A DNA stretch of 64,000 bases from Sordariomycetes sp. S80-01Y (taxonomy: Eukaryota; Ascomycota; Sordariomycetes), in NCBI GenBank assembly GCA_037042185.1, contig JAXQJY010000027.1:2666001-2730000 (forward strand), in the 5' to 3' direction. Every line of letters begins with the position of its first letter. Positions within the stretch are counted from its first letter, which is position 1. Position numbers and translations under genes: made by a program. Positions 41,085-52,450 of the stretch are shown here, in pieces. The notes beneath the pieces are model-generated. The model did no database searches and had not been told where the DNA came from. It was given only the letters and a program-made list of their open reading frames with translations.

Positions 41085-43189
41085 CTACTGCTGCCAGGGC
41101 GCCTGCTGCGCAGGTCGAGGGAAGACTTGTTGCGTGGGCATCTGGTCCAACCCACCACCGATGGGCTGCTGGTTGTGCTGCCAACCCATCCCGGTCTGGT
41201 GGTTGACAAAAGCACTCTGACGGAAGGGATTGGTCGTTCCCGTCGGCTGAGGAGCCAAAGCGCCGCCAGCAGTTTGAGGCCGGGAGGCGTCGGCGGCGCC
41301 CTGCGGCGAGGCGTTTCGCGCGAAAGGGTTGGTGCCAGTCTTTGTCGGCTGCAGTGGCGCAGGCTGCTGCTGTTGGAACGGCGAGCCGGCGTTTTGGGGA
41401 GATTGGGAGGGTGATGGCCGGGCGAAGGGGTTCGTTGACTGGCGCTGAAGACCTGGGGTTGGTCCGGTCGGAGAGGAGATATTCGACTGCGGCGGACTTT
41501 GCAAGCCAGTCTGCTGGGTCATGAGCATAGACTGACGGAAGGGGTTCGTGCTGCCTGTTTGCATAGGTTGCAGCTGGGCAGGCGCGCTCGTCTGCTGATG
41601 GAATCCAGGTTGGGTTTGGAAGTTGGCCATGGAGTTGTCGGGGATGCTGCCGAGGGCGCCGGGTTGGAAGTTCTGCTGGGGTTGAGGAGTGAAGCCTCCA
41701 AAGCCAGCTCCGGTGAAGTTGGGCTGTAGCTGCTGCGGTTGCTGCTGCTGAGGCTGTTGGTAGAAACCACCCGTTTGCTGCTGTTGTTGCTGGTCGAGCG
41801 TCGGTTGCGGGAAGGGATTGTTACTCTGGAACATGGGCTGCTGCTGAGGCTGCTGCTGCATGAAACCATTTTGAGGCATGCCTGTTGGCTGTCCCTGCAC
41901 AGGTTGCTGGAAGCCCGTTTGCTGTGGCATTTGCTGCTGGGGCTGCGTCGGCATGGTTGTCTGGTTGTCCTCTATCGACTCGAAGAAGTCGATCAGGTCT
42001 GGCTCCGGGCCTTTTGCTGCTGCAGGCTTCGATTCGGCAGGCTTGACGTCCGGGAAGCTGTTCGTCTTCCCATTCGCCCGAGGGAAGGGGTTGTTCGCCG
42101 CTGGTTCCGGGAATCCCAAATCATCAGTCTTGCGCGGCTTCGCACTCGACGCACCCGCTCCCGCCCCTGCGCCCACACCCAGATTAAGCTTCTTGCCCTT
42201 GGCCTGCTGCTCGGCAATGTACTGCCTCCTATTGATCTCAAAGTCGGGATCGTTCAGATACTCCTCGAGCTGGCGAGCCAAGTGAACAGGTGCGTGTTTC
42301 AGCTTGGGGACTTCGACTCGAGTGGAGTGTTCGTGCTGTCGTGCCACACTAAGGAATGCAACCACTAGCTCCGTTTGCCTCGTAAAGGTTCTATAGATGC
42401 CCATAGCTCTCTCGGCGTCGGTCTTGGTCATCTCGAAGAACTGGCCCAGAACGTTGATCAGGCCTTGGTTGGCGACCTGGAAGAGTGCTAGAAGGTCTAG
42501 CACGAGCAGCCGGAAGACAGTAATCGTGATCTCGTTTTCGGGTTCGTTGTTGAGGACCTGTACAGTCTTAGTCTCATTTGTTGGTGTTCGGGACATGGAA
42601 GCCTACATCGCATTTCAGGAGAGCCCCGAGCTGGCGCTGGACCGTTTCCGTCTGCCGTAACAGTCCCTTATCTACCGAGATATTCTCCAGTTTCGACTCA
42701 TTTACCCGCACCCAGTCAGTCTTGGTATCGCGATAAGCGCGCGATCGTTCGGAGAGGTAATTGGCGTAGTGCCGGATGTTGCGTCCTTGCGTCACAGCTG
42801 TGCACCATTAGCCATCTTTTCCCTGCACATGTAGTCCTGAACACACCATCTGTAAAGTTGCTGATAGCAAGCGAGTTGCGGTTCTTGGATAGATAAGAGA
42901 GCGTAACGTCCGGCGAGCCCTCCCGGATCATCAAGTGCACCGTAATCAAACTCTTGAAGACAACAGTCCATGTCGAATCTCGCAATCGGTACTGCAGCGC
43001 GCGAATGACCTCGGCAATGCCCGCCTCGCCCGAATGCGTTGCGACGAGGATGTGCTCGATGTACTTCGTCTTTGGGGGCGCATTCTGTGGCTCGTTAGCA
43101 ACTCAGTGCTCACAGCTTGACGAGCTAGGTGAGCAGCGCACTTTAATCTTTGTTGCGCCCTTGACGGACTTTTCGAAAGAGCTGGACAT
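41085..43189 (-). CDS. AP180/CALM-type clathrin adaptor (ANTH domain)
   Basis: Four exons: 43142-43189, 42847-43084, 42607-42797 and 41085-42557 (649 residues). The introns are 57, 49 and 49 nt with consistent phases. The ANTH domain spans about residues 1-290. It starts 'SSSFEKSVKGATKIK', with the PIP2-binding basic patch, and continues with 'TKYIEHILVATH', 'WTVVFKSLITVHLMIREG', 'TQGRNIRHYANYL' and 'VANQGLINVLGQFFEM'. The C-terminal half is a Gln/Pro-rich disordered arm with a clathrin-box-like 'DLIDFFESI' and six NPF motifs that bind EH-domain proteins such as Ede1 and Pan1. The protein links the plasma membrane to clathrin and retrieves synaptobrevin-type SNAREs during endocytosis at hyphal tips. 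The Gln-rich arm generates long antisense frames that are not genes. Confidence 0.95.
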
Positions 43190-44111
43190 GATGCAGCACC
43201 AGGAGCGGGGAACCAGTAGGAGAGGCAGTCGTTGATGTTTGGGGGGAAGAGGGAAAGTTTGGGAGGGTGGACGGTGGTTGAGTTGGACTCGTAAGGCCAA
43301 GCCTCTGGCAGCAATGATGATGGCCGACAGGGGTGCACGGGTGGTGGTTGGGCGCGGTTAGTCGGGCGACTCGGATACTTGGCCGTGGCTGAGACATTTG
43401 CGGGAGCGCGGAGTACTTCGCTAACAAAATTGAGCTCCAAGTTTGGCGCGTCAAAAGTCAGGTCAAGCCCAAACGAGCGCAAACTAATCGGTTGGGTATT
43501 TGTGGTCACTGGGTTGCAATCCACAGAATTTGATTATGCGTCACTAGATATACAATCGCTAGATACTACCAAAGCCAGTTTCGAGGGTAATGCGATAATA
43601 GCACTCGCGGTACGCAACCCCCAAGTACGGCAACACAGCCAGCGCAAAACAAAACAAAGACATGAAACTTCCATTCAGTAATAAATCAGAGCTGTTTCCA
43701 TCGCGTCCGATAGGTAACAAGGTCGGTGTGTCGGACGCTTATTTCATTCTACCGTCCTCGCCCTTCCAAACAGACCACTGAAGCCCGAGGGGAGAGTCTG
43801 AGCGGTCGGGGAGGCGGCAGCGTATCATTTTGGGCACGCGGTTGTCATCATCTAGATTGGCAGTCAGCAGCAGTCTCAATGGGCCAGAGGGCAGCGAGGT
43901 TGGGACTCACATTTATTTGAATGGAAGGGATGGAGAGAAAAGAAAAAGGAAGCTTCCGTGGGGCTGCAGCTAAGAATTTATTGTGACGCGGCTGATTGTC
44001 GGCTGAATACCCTGAGCGCGCAATGACGTCCCACGCATCGAAAAGTTAGGCGCGTCTAGTAAAGCTTCGGAAACCACTTGATTCGCGACTAGATACCTGT
44101 TTTCCTCCGCT
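43190..44111. promoter_or_regulatory. Divergent promoter region, AP180-type gene and AspRS gene
   Basis: About 0.92 kb between divergent starts. Short frames only. A part rich in A near 43630-43690 may be promoter. No specific sites assigned. Confidence 0.4.
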
Positions 44112-46297
44112 ATGAGGTCAATGGTGCCTCGAAATGGCATCGCCATACGAACGATAGCCTCTCGAAGATCGCCAAGCGTCGTTCGAACCTCACAATGCCG
44201 TTGCAAAGCCTTTACGACAACTAGAACGAGGCGAGCCGATGCGGCACGAACCTCGAAACCTCTAGAGCTTGCAGGCTCCGACTGGTTCCAAAGTACGCCC
44301 CGCCTTCCGGGACCTGAGGGTGAACAGGAGCTAATAGTAGGCAGCCCGCCGACCACCGCTACCGATCAAAGATGGCGTGTCCCTCAACGGAAAGGTTGAT
44401 GAAGCAGGCAATGGCGCATGGATGGGCTACATCGGCAAGCAGCGGAAGGTCGGCAAGGACCTCATATTTGCTGACCTTCGGATGCCTGAAGGTGGCGTTG
44501 TTCAGCTAGCCGGAAAAGGCCGAGATGCGGTTAAGCAGATGCAGACAGTGAACGCGCATTCACCCGTCGTCGTCCATGGTCGGGTGGAAAACCAGCAGTC
44601 CGAGCCTGGCGAGAAGCAGACCGTTGAGCTCACTTCCGTGAAGGCTTTGAATCAATTCCCGTCCGAGATCATTGTCACTGACGAGACCAACTGGTTGCCG
44701 TCACAACGTCATCTGCAATTTCGCTTCGACGAAGTCTTAAGAGCAAGACTCGAATTCAGATCATGGTTGGAAGGTCTCCTCAGTTGGCAGCTTAGAAAGA
44801 AACGGTTCACGACTGTTCACACGCCAACCATGTTCAAGCCAACTGCTGAAGGAGCTAGGGAGTTTCTAGTGCCCACGAGGGAAAAGGGCCAAGTGTATGC
44901 CCTCACACAGAGCCCTCAGCAGTATAAGCAAGTGCTTGTTGCCAATGGAATATCTCGGTATTCGCAATGGGCGCGGTGCTATCGAGACGAGGATGGCCGT
45001 GCGGACCGGCAGCCCGAATTTACCCAATTGGATCTCGAGTGGGCTTTCGCGGGCAGAGAGACGGTGCTTAGAGACGTCCAGGACATGATCGAGGCATGTC
45101 TCAGTGAGATGCTGTCTGGGCTGACTTACAAAGATCTGGGGGGCAAAAGGATCCCCGTCGAGATCGCAGCTAATGAAGCGCACATGAAGATTTCAGAAAA
45201 CGTTTACGACATAGTAACCTTGACATACGCAGAGGCGATCGAGCGGTACGGTATAGACAAGCCCGACTTGCGCATACCTGGCCAGGTGAGCTCCTTGGTC
45301 GCCATCAAGGACCCTAGCTGACATGTAGCAGATCTCTCAGCTCGATCTTCCCGACTCTGGAAAACATTTTGTCAGCATGATCACCAAAGTTGAGGATCCT
45401 CTTGTCGAGGCCTGCGTTCTTTCTGTTTCGGAAGGTGTTTCTCCATCGGAAGTGCAAAAGTTCATCTTCGAGTTTTTAGAGCAGAACCCCAAGCTCATGG
45501 ATGGACCATCGACGCCTGCTGTACTAGTGTTTGACACCAGCAAACCCGGCTTTGGCTTCTCATCTCTCGGTCCTGAGTACGACACATTCGTCCCGGACGT
45601 TGAATCTCTCAACGAGGGCGATGTCGTGATCATCGCGGCACGTCCTCAGCCCAACGACACCCTGTATGTTGGGGGCGCAACTCAATTAGGCACACTCCGC
45701 AAGAGCCTATACGACGCTATGGTCGAGAAAGGCTTTCACGCACCGCCACCCCTCCTCGGCGACCCGAAGTCCCTACGCTTCGCCTGGATTACTGAGTTCC
45801 CCATGTTCAAACCCGCCGACAAGCTCGAGCCCTGGCAAGCCGGCGCAGATAGCGGGATCGCAGCTGTGCACCATCCCTTCACTGCGCATCATGACGCCGA
45901 CGCTTTCGAGAAGATGAAGACGAATCCATTCGCCGCAAAGAGCGCCGCTTACGACCTCGTGCTCAATGGGAGCGAAATCGGGGGTGGAAGCGAACGTATT
46001 CACGATGTCGGAGCGCAGAAGTTTGTCTTTGACGAGATCCTCAATATCTCGAAGGAGCAGAGGGACGACTTCAAGCATTTGCTAGATGCTTTGAGGGGTG
46101 CACCACCCCACGCGGGCTTCGCACTTGGGTTTGATCGGCTGGTGGCCGTGCTCACCGATACGCCTACGATACGAGACGTGATCGCCTTTCCGAAGACCAT
46201 GAAGGGCAAGGACCCGATGATGGGGGGACCGAGCTTGATCAGCGAGGAGAAGGCAAGTGACTTGGGCATGGCACTGAAGAAGTACCGCAAGTCGTAG
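44112..46297 (+). CDS. MSD1: Mitochondrial aspartyl-tRNA synthetase
   Basis: Three exons: 44112-44292, 44345-45285 and 45332-46297 (695 residues). The last intron (46 nt, GTGAGC donor) is secure. The first (52 nt, GTACGC donor, branch GCTAAT, acceptor GGCAG) is my inference to link an Arg/Ser-rich mitochondrial presequence ('RNGIAIRTIASRRSPSVVR') to the anticodon-binding OB fold ('MGYIGKQRKVGKDLIFADLR'). The class II core has motif 2 'ARCYRDEDGRADRQPEFTQLD' and motif 3 'GFALGFDRLV'. The bacterial-type features 'LTQSPQQYKQVL' and 'FAWITEFPMF', plus the inserted domain between them, show the organellar rather than cytosolic enzyme. It charges mitochondrial tRNA-Asp. The ATG could also be 44121. 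The body of the protein is certain; the exact N-terminus is not. Confidence 0.9.
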
Positions 46298-46604
46298 ACG
46301 CCACGGCAGACCAACGGGTTCCGCCATCCGCCTCTCAGAGGGCATGTACACTACCTCCGGTCCACACGAGACCTGTGCATTGGACCTTGTATAAAATCGA
46401 CATGCATCTGTACAATATGTATAAGACCAACAAAAATAGATTATGGGTTTAATCAGTTGCTTGCTACATGCCCCATCATCCCCCAACGCGAGTCCCACCC
46501 GCATGACCCCGTTTCCTACAAGAAGCTACGAAGTGTCCAAGCTGAGCAGCCAATATTCAACTCCAAACTCCCACGAAAAAGCCGCAAAAGCCACATATTC
46601 TCAC
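46298..46604. other. Convergent 3' intergenic region
   Basis: 307 bp between the stops of convergent AspRS and P450 genes. Presumed 3' untranslated sequence; nothing else seen. Confidence 0.5.
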
Positions 46605-48347
46605 TCAGATCAACGAAACCTGAACGTGCACCCCGTCCCTCGGCCGCAGCACCAGCCGCCACATCTTCCAAATCTCGGGGTCGCTGCTCCCCTCGTCCCG
46701 CTTGAACTCAAAGACGCTCAGCAGCGCGCACAGCATGACCTTCATCTCCGTCTCGGCAAACTTGCGCCCGATGCAGCCCCTGGGGCCCTGCAGGAAGCTC
46801 TGGAAGGCGTTCTGCGTCCACGTCTCCGGCAGGTCGTCCCAGCGCGCCGGGTCGAAGACGTTGGCGGTGGGGCCCCAGTACTGCGCGAGGCGGTTGATGG
46901 CGTTGGAGAAGATATAGACGCTCGTGCCGGCGGGTACGGCGTATCCTGATACTACGTCCCGCGAGATGCTTTGGCGGACGGTCATGGGGATCGGGGGGAT
47001 GTAGCGGAGGGATTCCCTGCAGACGTTGTGAAGGTAGGGCAGCTGGTCCGGATCGGCCGTCGCGAGCTTCGCCATGTCGAAACGAGACTCTTTGTCGAAG
47101 AGGAACGGAAGATGAGCGCGGATCTCCTCCCTCAGACGAGACTGAACATCGAGATGCGTTGAAAGAAGATGAATTGTCCATGCGACAGCTGTGGCGGTCG
47201 TATCATGTCCCGCCCCTAGAAACGTCATGATCTGGTCCCTCATTGTCTCGAAACTCAAGCCCGCCTCACCCTGCGCCTCGAGCCTCTTGTTTCCCCTCGC
47301 GATAAGGGCAATGATGTCCTTTCCAGCAGAGTTGTGCTCCGCCTCAGCTTGCTTCGAGTGGATAATCTCACTAGCTTTGTCCACGATGATGTGTCTCGAG
47401 GCATTCATGTCGCGGTTCATCTTAGCGGGCAGGTACCGCGACGAAGGGACAAATGCTTGGAGGAGGTGGTGCACTCGAGACCAGAAGTCGTGGGAGAAGC
47501 ACAGTCGGTAGGCCTGACGCAGGGGTGACTCCGGCATCTGCAACGAGTTGATGTCGTAGCCGAAACCAGCTTTACCTATGATGTCCAACGTGCAGCGGTT
47601 CATCCACTCGAGGATCTCAAAGGTCTTCATTCTGACGTCCCCGTCATCCGTCATCTCATCACGCCAGCACTTCGACATGAGCAGTGCCTTCTCCCAAAAC
47701 ACGGGCGTGAGCGCCCTGATACTCGAGTGAGAGAAGCCAGGAGCCAGTGCCTTGCGCTGGTGAACGTGCTCCTGACCCTCTGCCAGCAGGACACCCTCGC
47801 CTAGGATACGCACCATCCAGACCTTGATGCGGTGCGGCTTAGGAAAATTGTAGGGGTTCTTAACAGTGACGTGCTTCAGACCCTCGTCGTCGGCCACAGA
47901 AATCCTCTCGGAGCCAAAGGGGAAGAAGTACCGCACCATGGTCCCGTGCTCCTCATGCCATCTCCTGTGAGGCGTGCCGCACTCTTCTGTGAGGATGGCC
48001 GGGAATTGACCCCATAGCGGACACCCCTTGACGGTCGGGACGTGGCGCAGCTCGGAGACATAGTAGGGATAGACGAAGCTCAGCCAAACTGTGAGATGGA
48101 ACGTGACGGCGAGAGCTTCGAAGCCGATAACCGTGAGTATGGGGAGGTAGTTGTTGTGTTTGGCATAGAGATAGCCCCCCATCCCTGCCCCGAGCATCAC
48201 CGGCCCGATCGTTACGTTCTCGAGGAGCCGACGGATGGGGTCTTGTCGGGCTGAGTGGATCGGCACAGGGTCATTCTCATTGATTGTGTCGAGCTGCTTG
48301 TGGTCTGCCGGGTAGGACCGCGATCGCCGCAGCGCTGCCGCGCTCAT
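46605..48347 (-). CDS. Cytochrome P450 monooxygenase
   Basis: Single exon, 580 residues from the ATG at 48347; the frame opens further upstream without an ATG. Hydrophobic segments at about residues 45-60 and 70-95 anchor it in the ER membrane. I-helix oxygen-binding motif 'FLGAGHDTTATAVAW', K-helix E-x-x-R in 'RESLRYIPPIP', the PERF-like 'FDPARWDD' and the heme loop 'FLQGPRGCIGRKFAE' with thiolate ligand C525 are all intact. The pattern resembles CYP4-clan fatty-acid or alkane hydroxylases more than CYP51 or CYP61. The substrate cannot be told from sequence alone. The N-terminal ~45 residues before the first membrane segment are longer than usual and hydrophilic. No biosynthetic cluster surrounds it, so a general or detoxification role is possible. 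Confidence 0.92.
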   Translation of the reverse strand: MSAAALRRSRSYPADHKQLDTINENDPVPIHSARQDPIRRLLENVTIGPVMLGAGMGGYLYAKHNNYLPILTVIGFEALAVTFHLTVWLSFVYPYYVSELRHVPTVKGCPLWGQFPAILTEECGTPHRRWHEEHGTMVRYFFPFGSERISVADDEGLKHVTVKNPYNFPKPHRIKVWMVRILGEGVLLAEGQEHVHQRKALAPGFSHSSIRALTPVFWEKALLMSKCWRDEMTDDGDVRMKTFEILEWMNRCTLDIIGKAGFGYDINSLQMPESPLRQAYRLCFSHDFWSRVHHLLQAFVPSSRYLPAKMNRDMNASRHIIVDKASEIIHSKQAEAEHNSAGKDIIALIARGNKRLEAQGEAGLSFETMRDQIMTFLGAGHDTTATAVAWTIHLLSTHLDVQSRLREEIRAHLPFLFDKESRFDMAKLATADPDQLPYLHNVCRESLRYIPPIPMTVRQSISRDVVSGYAVPAGTSVYIFSNAINRLAQYWGPTANVFDPARWDDLPETWTQNAFQSFLQGPRGCIGRKFAETEMKVMLCALLSVFEFKRDEGSSDPEIWKMWRLVLRPRDGVHVQVSLI

Positions 48348-49328
48348 GATGGCGTGCGCGCGCGTGAGTGTAAACGAAGCGAGGGCCGGTGTAAGTCGGT
48401 GGTTAAACAGGCCTACGCCAAAGTGACAAGTCTCGCACAACAAAACTCACAGACGAGTAAAGTTTCAAAGGCCGGATGATGCACATGATGATCCAAGAAT
48501 CAGATTCTGAATAAAGTTATGGGAATGTGGGCGGCGGGGGATGGTCAGGAGGCGAACTCTCGTGGTGGTGGCGGCGGGACGAACCTAAAAGGGGAGCTGG
48601 AGGGGTCGGTCCAACGGGCATGGCAAGTCTCCGTGTCGGGGGATCCGGGTTCTGTGGTTAATAACGTTTCGTCCGAACAAATTCATTTCGAAGCGCTGTG
48701 TGTATTCCCGCTGAATTGTGTTCGGTGGATTTCGACATGGCCGTCGGCAGCCGGTCAACTCGATGATGGCTTGATGCGTGTAAGTGGACTGGCTCCCTCA
48801 GCCCCCCATAAGCTCGCACTATGACTACTTCGTCGAGCCCGCACAACTGGCATCTTCAAATGACATAGTTGAGATGCGGATGCCATTTCGACAATGAAAA
48901 CACATTCGTGGTTCATTGATGCTCATTCTCTTGCCCCCTCACATCCGGGACCCGATGCGCGATGGATGTTCCCGACTCGAGGATGGGGGCGAAAGTCAGG
49001 GACCAGAAAAGCTTGGCCGCAGCTCATTGCTGCTGTCGGCTAGTGCTGTTGAATGTCTCGAATGCGACGCGCTGTGATTTGCTGCGACAGCAGAGAGATC
49101 TGCATTGTTCGGAATCTGCGTTTTTGCCTCCCCAACTTGGCAGTTGAGGGGTCTCTCTTCTTGCGATTCTCGCTTGATAGGCCTGGCGTACAAGATGAGC
49201 AAGAGAAAAAGTCGGTCTTGGATACAACTTCTTCGTACGCTCGTACGCGCTGCGCAGCGGGCATGAGCCACTGTGATCCCCAGTTAGACACACTTCTACA
49301 TTCTCAACTTCCTTTCTCCGCTCGTTCT
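48348..49328. other. Intergenic, nothing recognised
   Basis: Upstream flank of the P450 gene and 3' flank of the 2EXR gene. Several short frames on both strands, none with support. Confidence 0.45.
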
Positions 49329-50072
49329 TCAGTCTACGTCCCAGACTTCCCGCAAAATCCTCCTATCATTCCCGTTCACCCACTGGATCCAATGCGCAAG
49401 CTCGGCCGCATCAGGCGGATTTGTACACCGGTCGAATGAGTATTGCGTCCGCCAGTGATATGTCATCTGCAGCTGAGGGCCAGTGAGCACGAGCCCGGTC
49501 CCCTCGTCGAGGAAGCTCACGTTTGCTCCGGGGCACTGTGAGAAGAAATTCCGCCCTGATGGTGAGAACACGTCTGCCCACATAATGTCGCCCCTTTCCA
49601 ACGCAACCTGGACCTCCCGTAGCCCAGGAAACTTGGGGAGACACCTCAAGCCGCTGCCGTAGGTGACAGACTCGTACCAGTCCCAGTCCTCGACTGTCCA
49701 AACCTTGAGCCTCTGGACCTGGGATCGGTGGGACACGATATCTTCAAGATTGTATACGCTTGTAATGCAGAAGATGTCCAAGTCAAAATTGACCCATGTC
49801 CAGCGCGGTTCGACGCCCGCAGTGAACGCTCGCTGGTACGGCGCGTGCTGGCGCGACTCGCGACACACTTGCACGACAGCCGGGGGCGGTGTTGCCGTGG
49901 TTTCATACAGAATTTCTGTCTTCGATTCAGTTTTCTTTCCCCTCGCAACGGTAATCTCGCGCAGCTCTGCTCGCATGTTGGTGATGTGACGAGGCTCTGC
50001 CGCGAAGCTCCATATGTGGGAACGCAGCTCGTAGGGAAGCCGCGAGAAGGACGCGAAGGTAAGTGAAGACAT
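49329..50072 (-). CDS. 2EXR-domain protein
   Basis: Single exon, 247 residues. The N-terminus 'TFASFSRLPYELRSHIWSFAAEPRHI' followed by 'PAVVQVCRESRQHA' is the hallmark of the fungal 2EXR family, which is F-box-like in appearance and named for its paired E-x-R motifs ('YELRSHIW' and 'CRESRQ'). 'WVNFDLDIFCI' and the 'VQRLKVW' strand are also typical. The family is large in Pezizomycotina and its function is unknown; an adaptor role resembling F-box proteins has been suggested by its sequence. The frame is uninterrupted from ATG to stop. No membrane segment or signal peptide. Confidence 0.85.
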   Translation of the reverse strand: MSSLTFASFSRLPYELRSHIWSFAAEPRHITNMRAELREITVARGKKTESKTEILYETTATPPPAVVQVCRESRQHAPYQRAFTAGVEPRWTWVNFDLDIFCITSVYNLEDIVSHRSQVQRLKVWTVEDWDWYESVTYGSGLRCLPKFPGLREVQVALERGDIMWADVFSPSGRNFFSQCPGANVSFLDEGTGLVLTGPQLQMTYHWRTQYSFDRCTNPPDAAELAHWIQWVNGNDRRILREVWDVD

Positions 50073-50777
50073 GGCGGCCGTGCAAGGTGAATTGTGGAAG
50101 CCCTCGCCTTGGATGCATAGAATGCGATGTGGAAGAATCGGGGGTTATTGTCAATGGGATAATTGTAGGGCAATCGAAGGCTATCGAGAGTCCGACATGG
50201 CGATTTTGGAGTCGTGTTGATTGAGTCACACGACCCTTTATCCAAATCGTGCCGCAAAGCGCACAGTCATGTCGCCGGTCCAATACGAATCTCGGGCATG
50301 CACAACTATGCTGCGCCTTTGACGAAACCACAAATTTAGTAAGATGATAGCCTGCCAGCTCTTGTCGAAAATCTCAGCTGAACCCGCAGGCGATCCAAAC
50401 GTTGTCAAAGCAGTGGGCACGGCCGCATTTTCAGTGCGACACTGCAAAATGCTGGTGCACATGAAGAGAACTCGTCTGCCTTCTTGCTCGGCTGGTATAG
50501 GAGGTGTTTCTACGGTTAGATTCGACCCGAGTCCGTCGTGAACTCCGCTGTCAAAAGGTAACATAGCTCGTTGTTGTGCCGAAATCCGTTTGCGGAGTTT
50601 GCGACGCGACGGACCCCATCGTGCTTCCCGCCGCTAGAACCCATTCACGCCATTGGATTTTGCAAACAGGATCAGACCAGCTGTGACCTTTTATGGATTT
50701 ATGTAAGAAGTCCGTCCTTGTCGGCTCATTCGTTCAATCTCGGTTCCAGTCTTGTCACTGTCTTGTCAACCGTAAAG
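50073..50777. promoter_or_regulatory. Divergent promoter region, 2EXR and MDR reductase genes
   Basis: 705 bp between divergent starts. No recognisable site. Short frames here are not supported. Confidence 0.4.
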
Positions 50778-52117
50778 ATGGCCTCGGAAATGCTCTCCGT
50801 CACCGCTCCCGCGTACACGGACCCGTCTCGATATGAACTTTCCAGGGTTCCTCGCCCCACCATCACCACCGAGACGGATGTATTGATCAAGGTTCACGCG
50901 GCAAGTATCAACCCCGTGGACGTGAAAAAAGCTGCGGGTGCGTTCAAGCGCGCCGTGAAAGATGAGTGAGTCCGCTGTGTTGATCACCATTTTCTCTTTC
51001 CCTGGCTGCCTATCAGGGGTGCTTAGGGGGATCCAGCTCTTCTGACCATGTTAGGTTCCCGTACCAGCTTGGATACGATGCCGCCGGTGTCGTTGTTGAA
51101 GTGGGAAAAGGGGTGAAAAGCCTGAAAGTTGGAGATGAGGTGTACACCCGATTGCCAGAAGCCAGCCGAGGTAATGTTACTCACGTCATGATAGCCGGCA
51201 GTATGGTAGTGATGGACTGAGACTGACACGACATGGATAGGTGCCTGGAGCGAGTACGCCAAATGTGACGAACGATACGTCGCTCACAAGCCCAAGAACC
51301 TTTCTTTTGGGGACGCCGCGGCTTTGCCACTGGCTGGCATGACAGCTCTGCAGGTTTTCAGGAAATACGAGGGCTCCCTTGAGGGCAAAACGGTGTTCAT
51401 TCCGGCTGGCTGTAAGTCTGGTTCATTCATGTCTTCATTTGCATGACATAGCTGAGTTCGACGCAGTGAGCGGCACGGGAGCATTTGCTTGTCAAATAGC
51501 CAAGAATGTTTTGAAGGCTGGCAAGGTCATTACCACCGTCTCTACATCCAAAGTAGCCAGAGTACCGGAACTCCTAGGTGAAGGAGTTGTTGACCAGAGT
51601 ACGTTTCTATGCCATCTGACGTCGCAATGCTGATTCGGTTATGCTAGTCATCGATTACACCAAAGAGGACCCTTCCACTGTGATACCTCGACAATCCGTC
51701 GACTTCTTTTTCGACACGACAGGCCAGGCCATGGAGTTTCTCTCCCTCATGGTTCCTTCCACTAGCTGTATAGTGTCCATCTCGACGGCGCCGTCCGCCG
51801 CGACTCTTCAGTCGTCCAGCGTCATGCGGCGGCCCGACAACCCCAGCATCCCGCTGATCGGTCGTCTGTTCCTAGACGGCGCCGATGCGTTGCGAAGACT
51901 TAGAGCCTGGCGATGGGGCGTCACGTACATGTACTGGTTCTTGGACCCCAATGCGGAGGACTTGAAGACGCTTACAGGATACGTCGAAAAGGGCAAGCTG
52001 GTGCCGGTTGTGGGGGCTCGAGTGGATATGCGGCAGATCGATAAGGTCAGGGAAGCCTGCAGCTTGACTTACAAGGGTAAGGGCGGATTGGGAAAGACCG
52101 TATTCGAGATTGCTTAA
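50778..52117 (+). CDS. Quinone-reductase-like MDR oxidoreductase
   Basis: Five exons: 50778-50965, 51055-51170, 51241-51411, 51467-51598 and 51648-52117 (358 residues). All introns are phase-consistent (89, 70, 55 and 49 nt). The N-terminal GroES-like domain has '[18 protein letters not shown]' and '[27 protein letters not shown]'. The NADPH-binding Rossmann domain has '[11 protein letters not shown]' and '[18 protein letters not shown]'. The zinc ligands of true alcohol dehydrogenases are absent, so this is a zinc-free NADPH:quinone reductase or enoyl-reductase type. 'IDYTKED' and '[10 protein letters not shown]' are standard for the family. A likely role is reduction of quinones or enones in the cytosol. 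It is followed on the same strand by an OYE-family flavoenzyme, another enone reductase. Confidence 0.9.
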
Positions 52118-52450
52118 TAATGTCAATATTGTGAATCTTCCATCGAATTGCGGAGAGCAAGTCTGTTAGATTATCATTATCATGCCGACGGAGACTAGTA
52201 TTGCTCCGCCGCCAGGGGTGGATCTTCGAAGGTTTGCCTGGCGTGGCAAGGGGCTTCGCAGATTTGCCGAGGTATGGCGTCTTTATTTCGGGCACCCTTG
52301 CGAGCTTTTGCTAACCTCCAATCCCCACGGGATTCGTGATGGCAACTATATAGATATCGCCCTGCACTCGCCCCGTACCGCAATTAAGTAGAGTTTCTCA
52401 GATCCTGAGATAGAAACGACACCATTACCGTCATAAAGAGAATCGCCACC
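52118..52450 (+). promoter_or_regulatory. Upstream region of OYE-family gene
   Basis: 333 bp between two same-strand genes. A TATA-like 'ctatatagat' at 52345-52354 lies about 100 bp before the start codon at 52451. Confidence 0.45.

Noticed and set aside
41739-42368. 209-codon plus-strand frame opposite the AP180-type gene
   Set aside because: Leucine-rich antisense of the poly-Gln CAG-type repeats in the adaptor arm.
44112-44399. 95-codon frame as a separate small gene
   Set aside because: Its first 60 codons look like a mitochondrial presequence and join the AspRS body in phase through a plausible 52-nt intron, so it is treated as AspRS exon 1.
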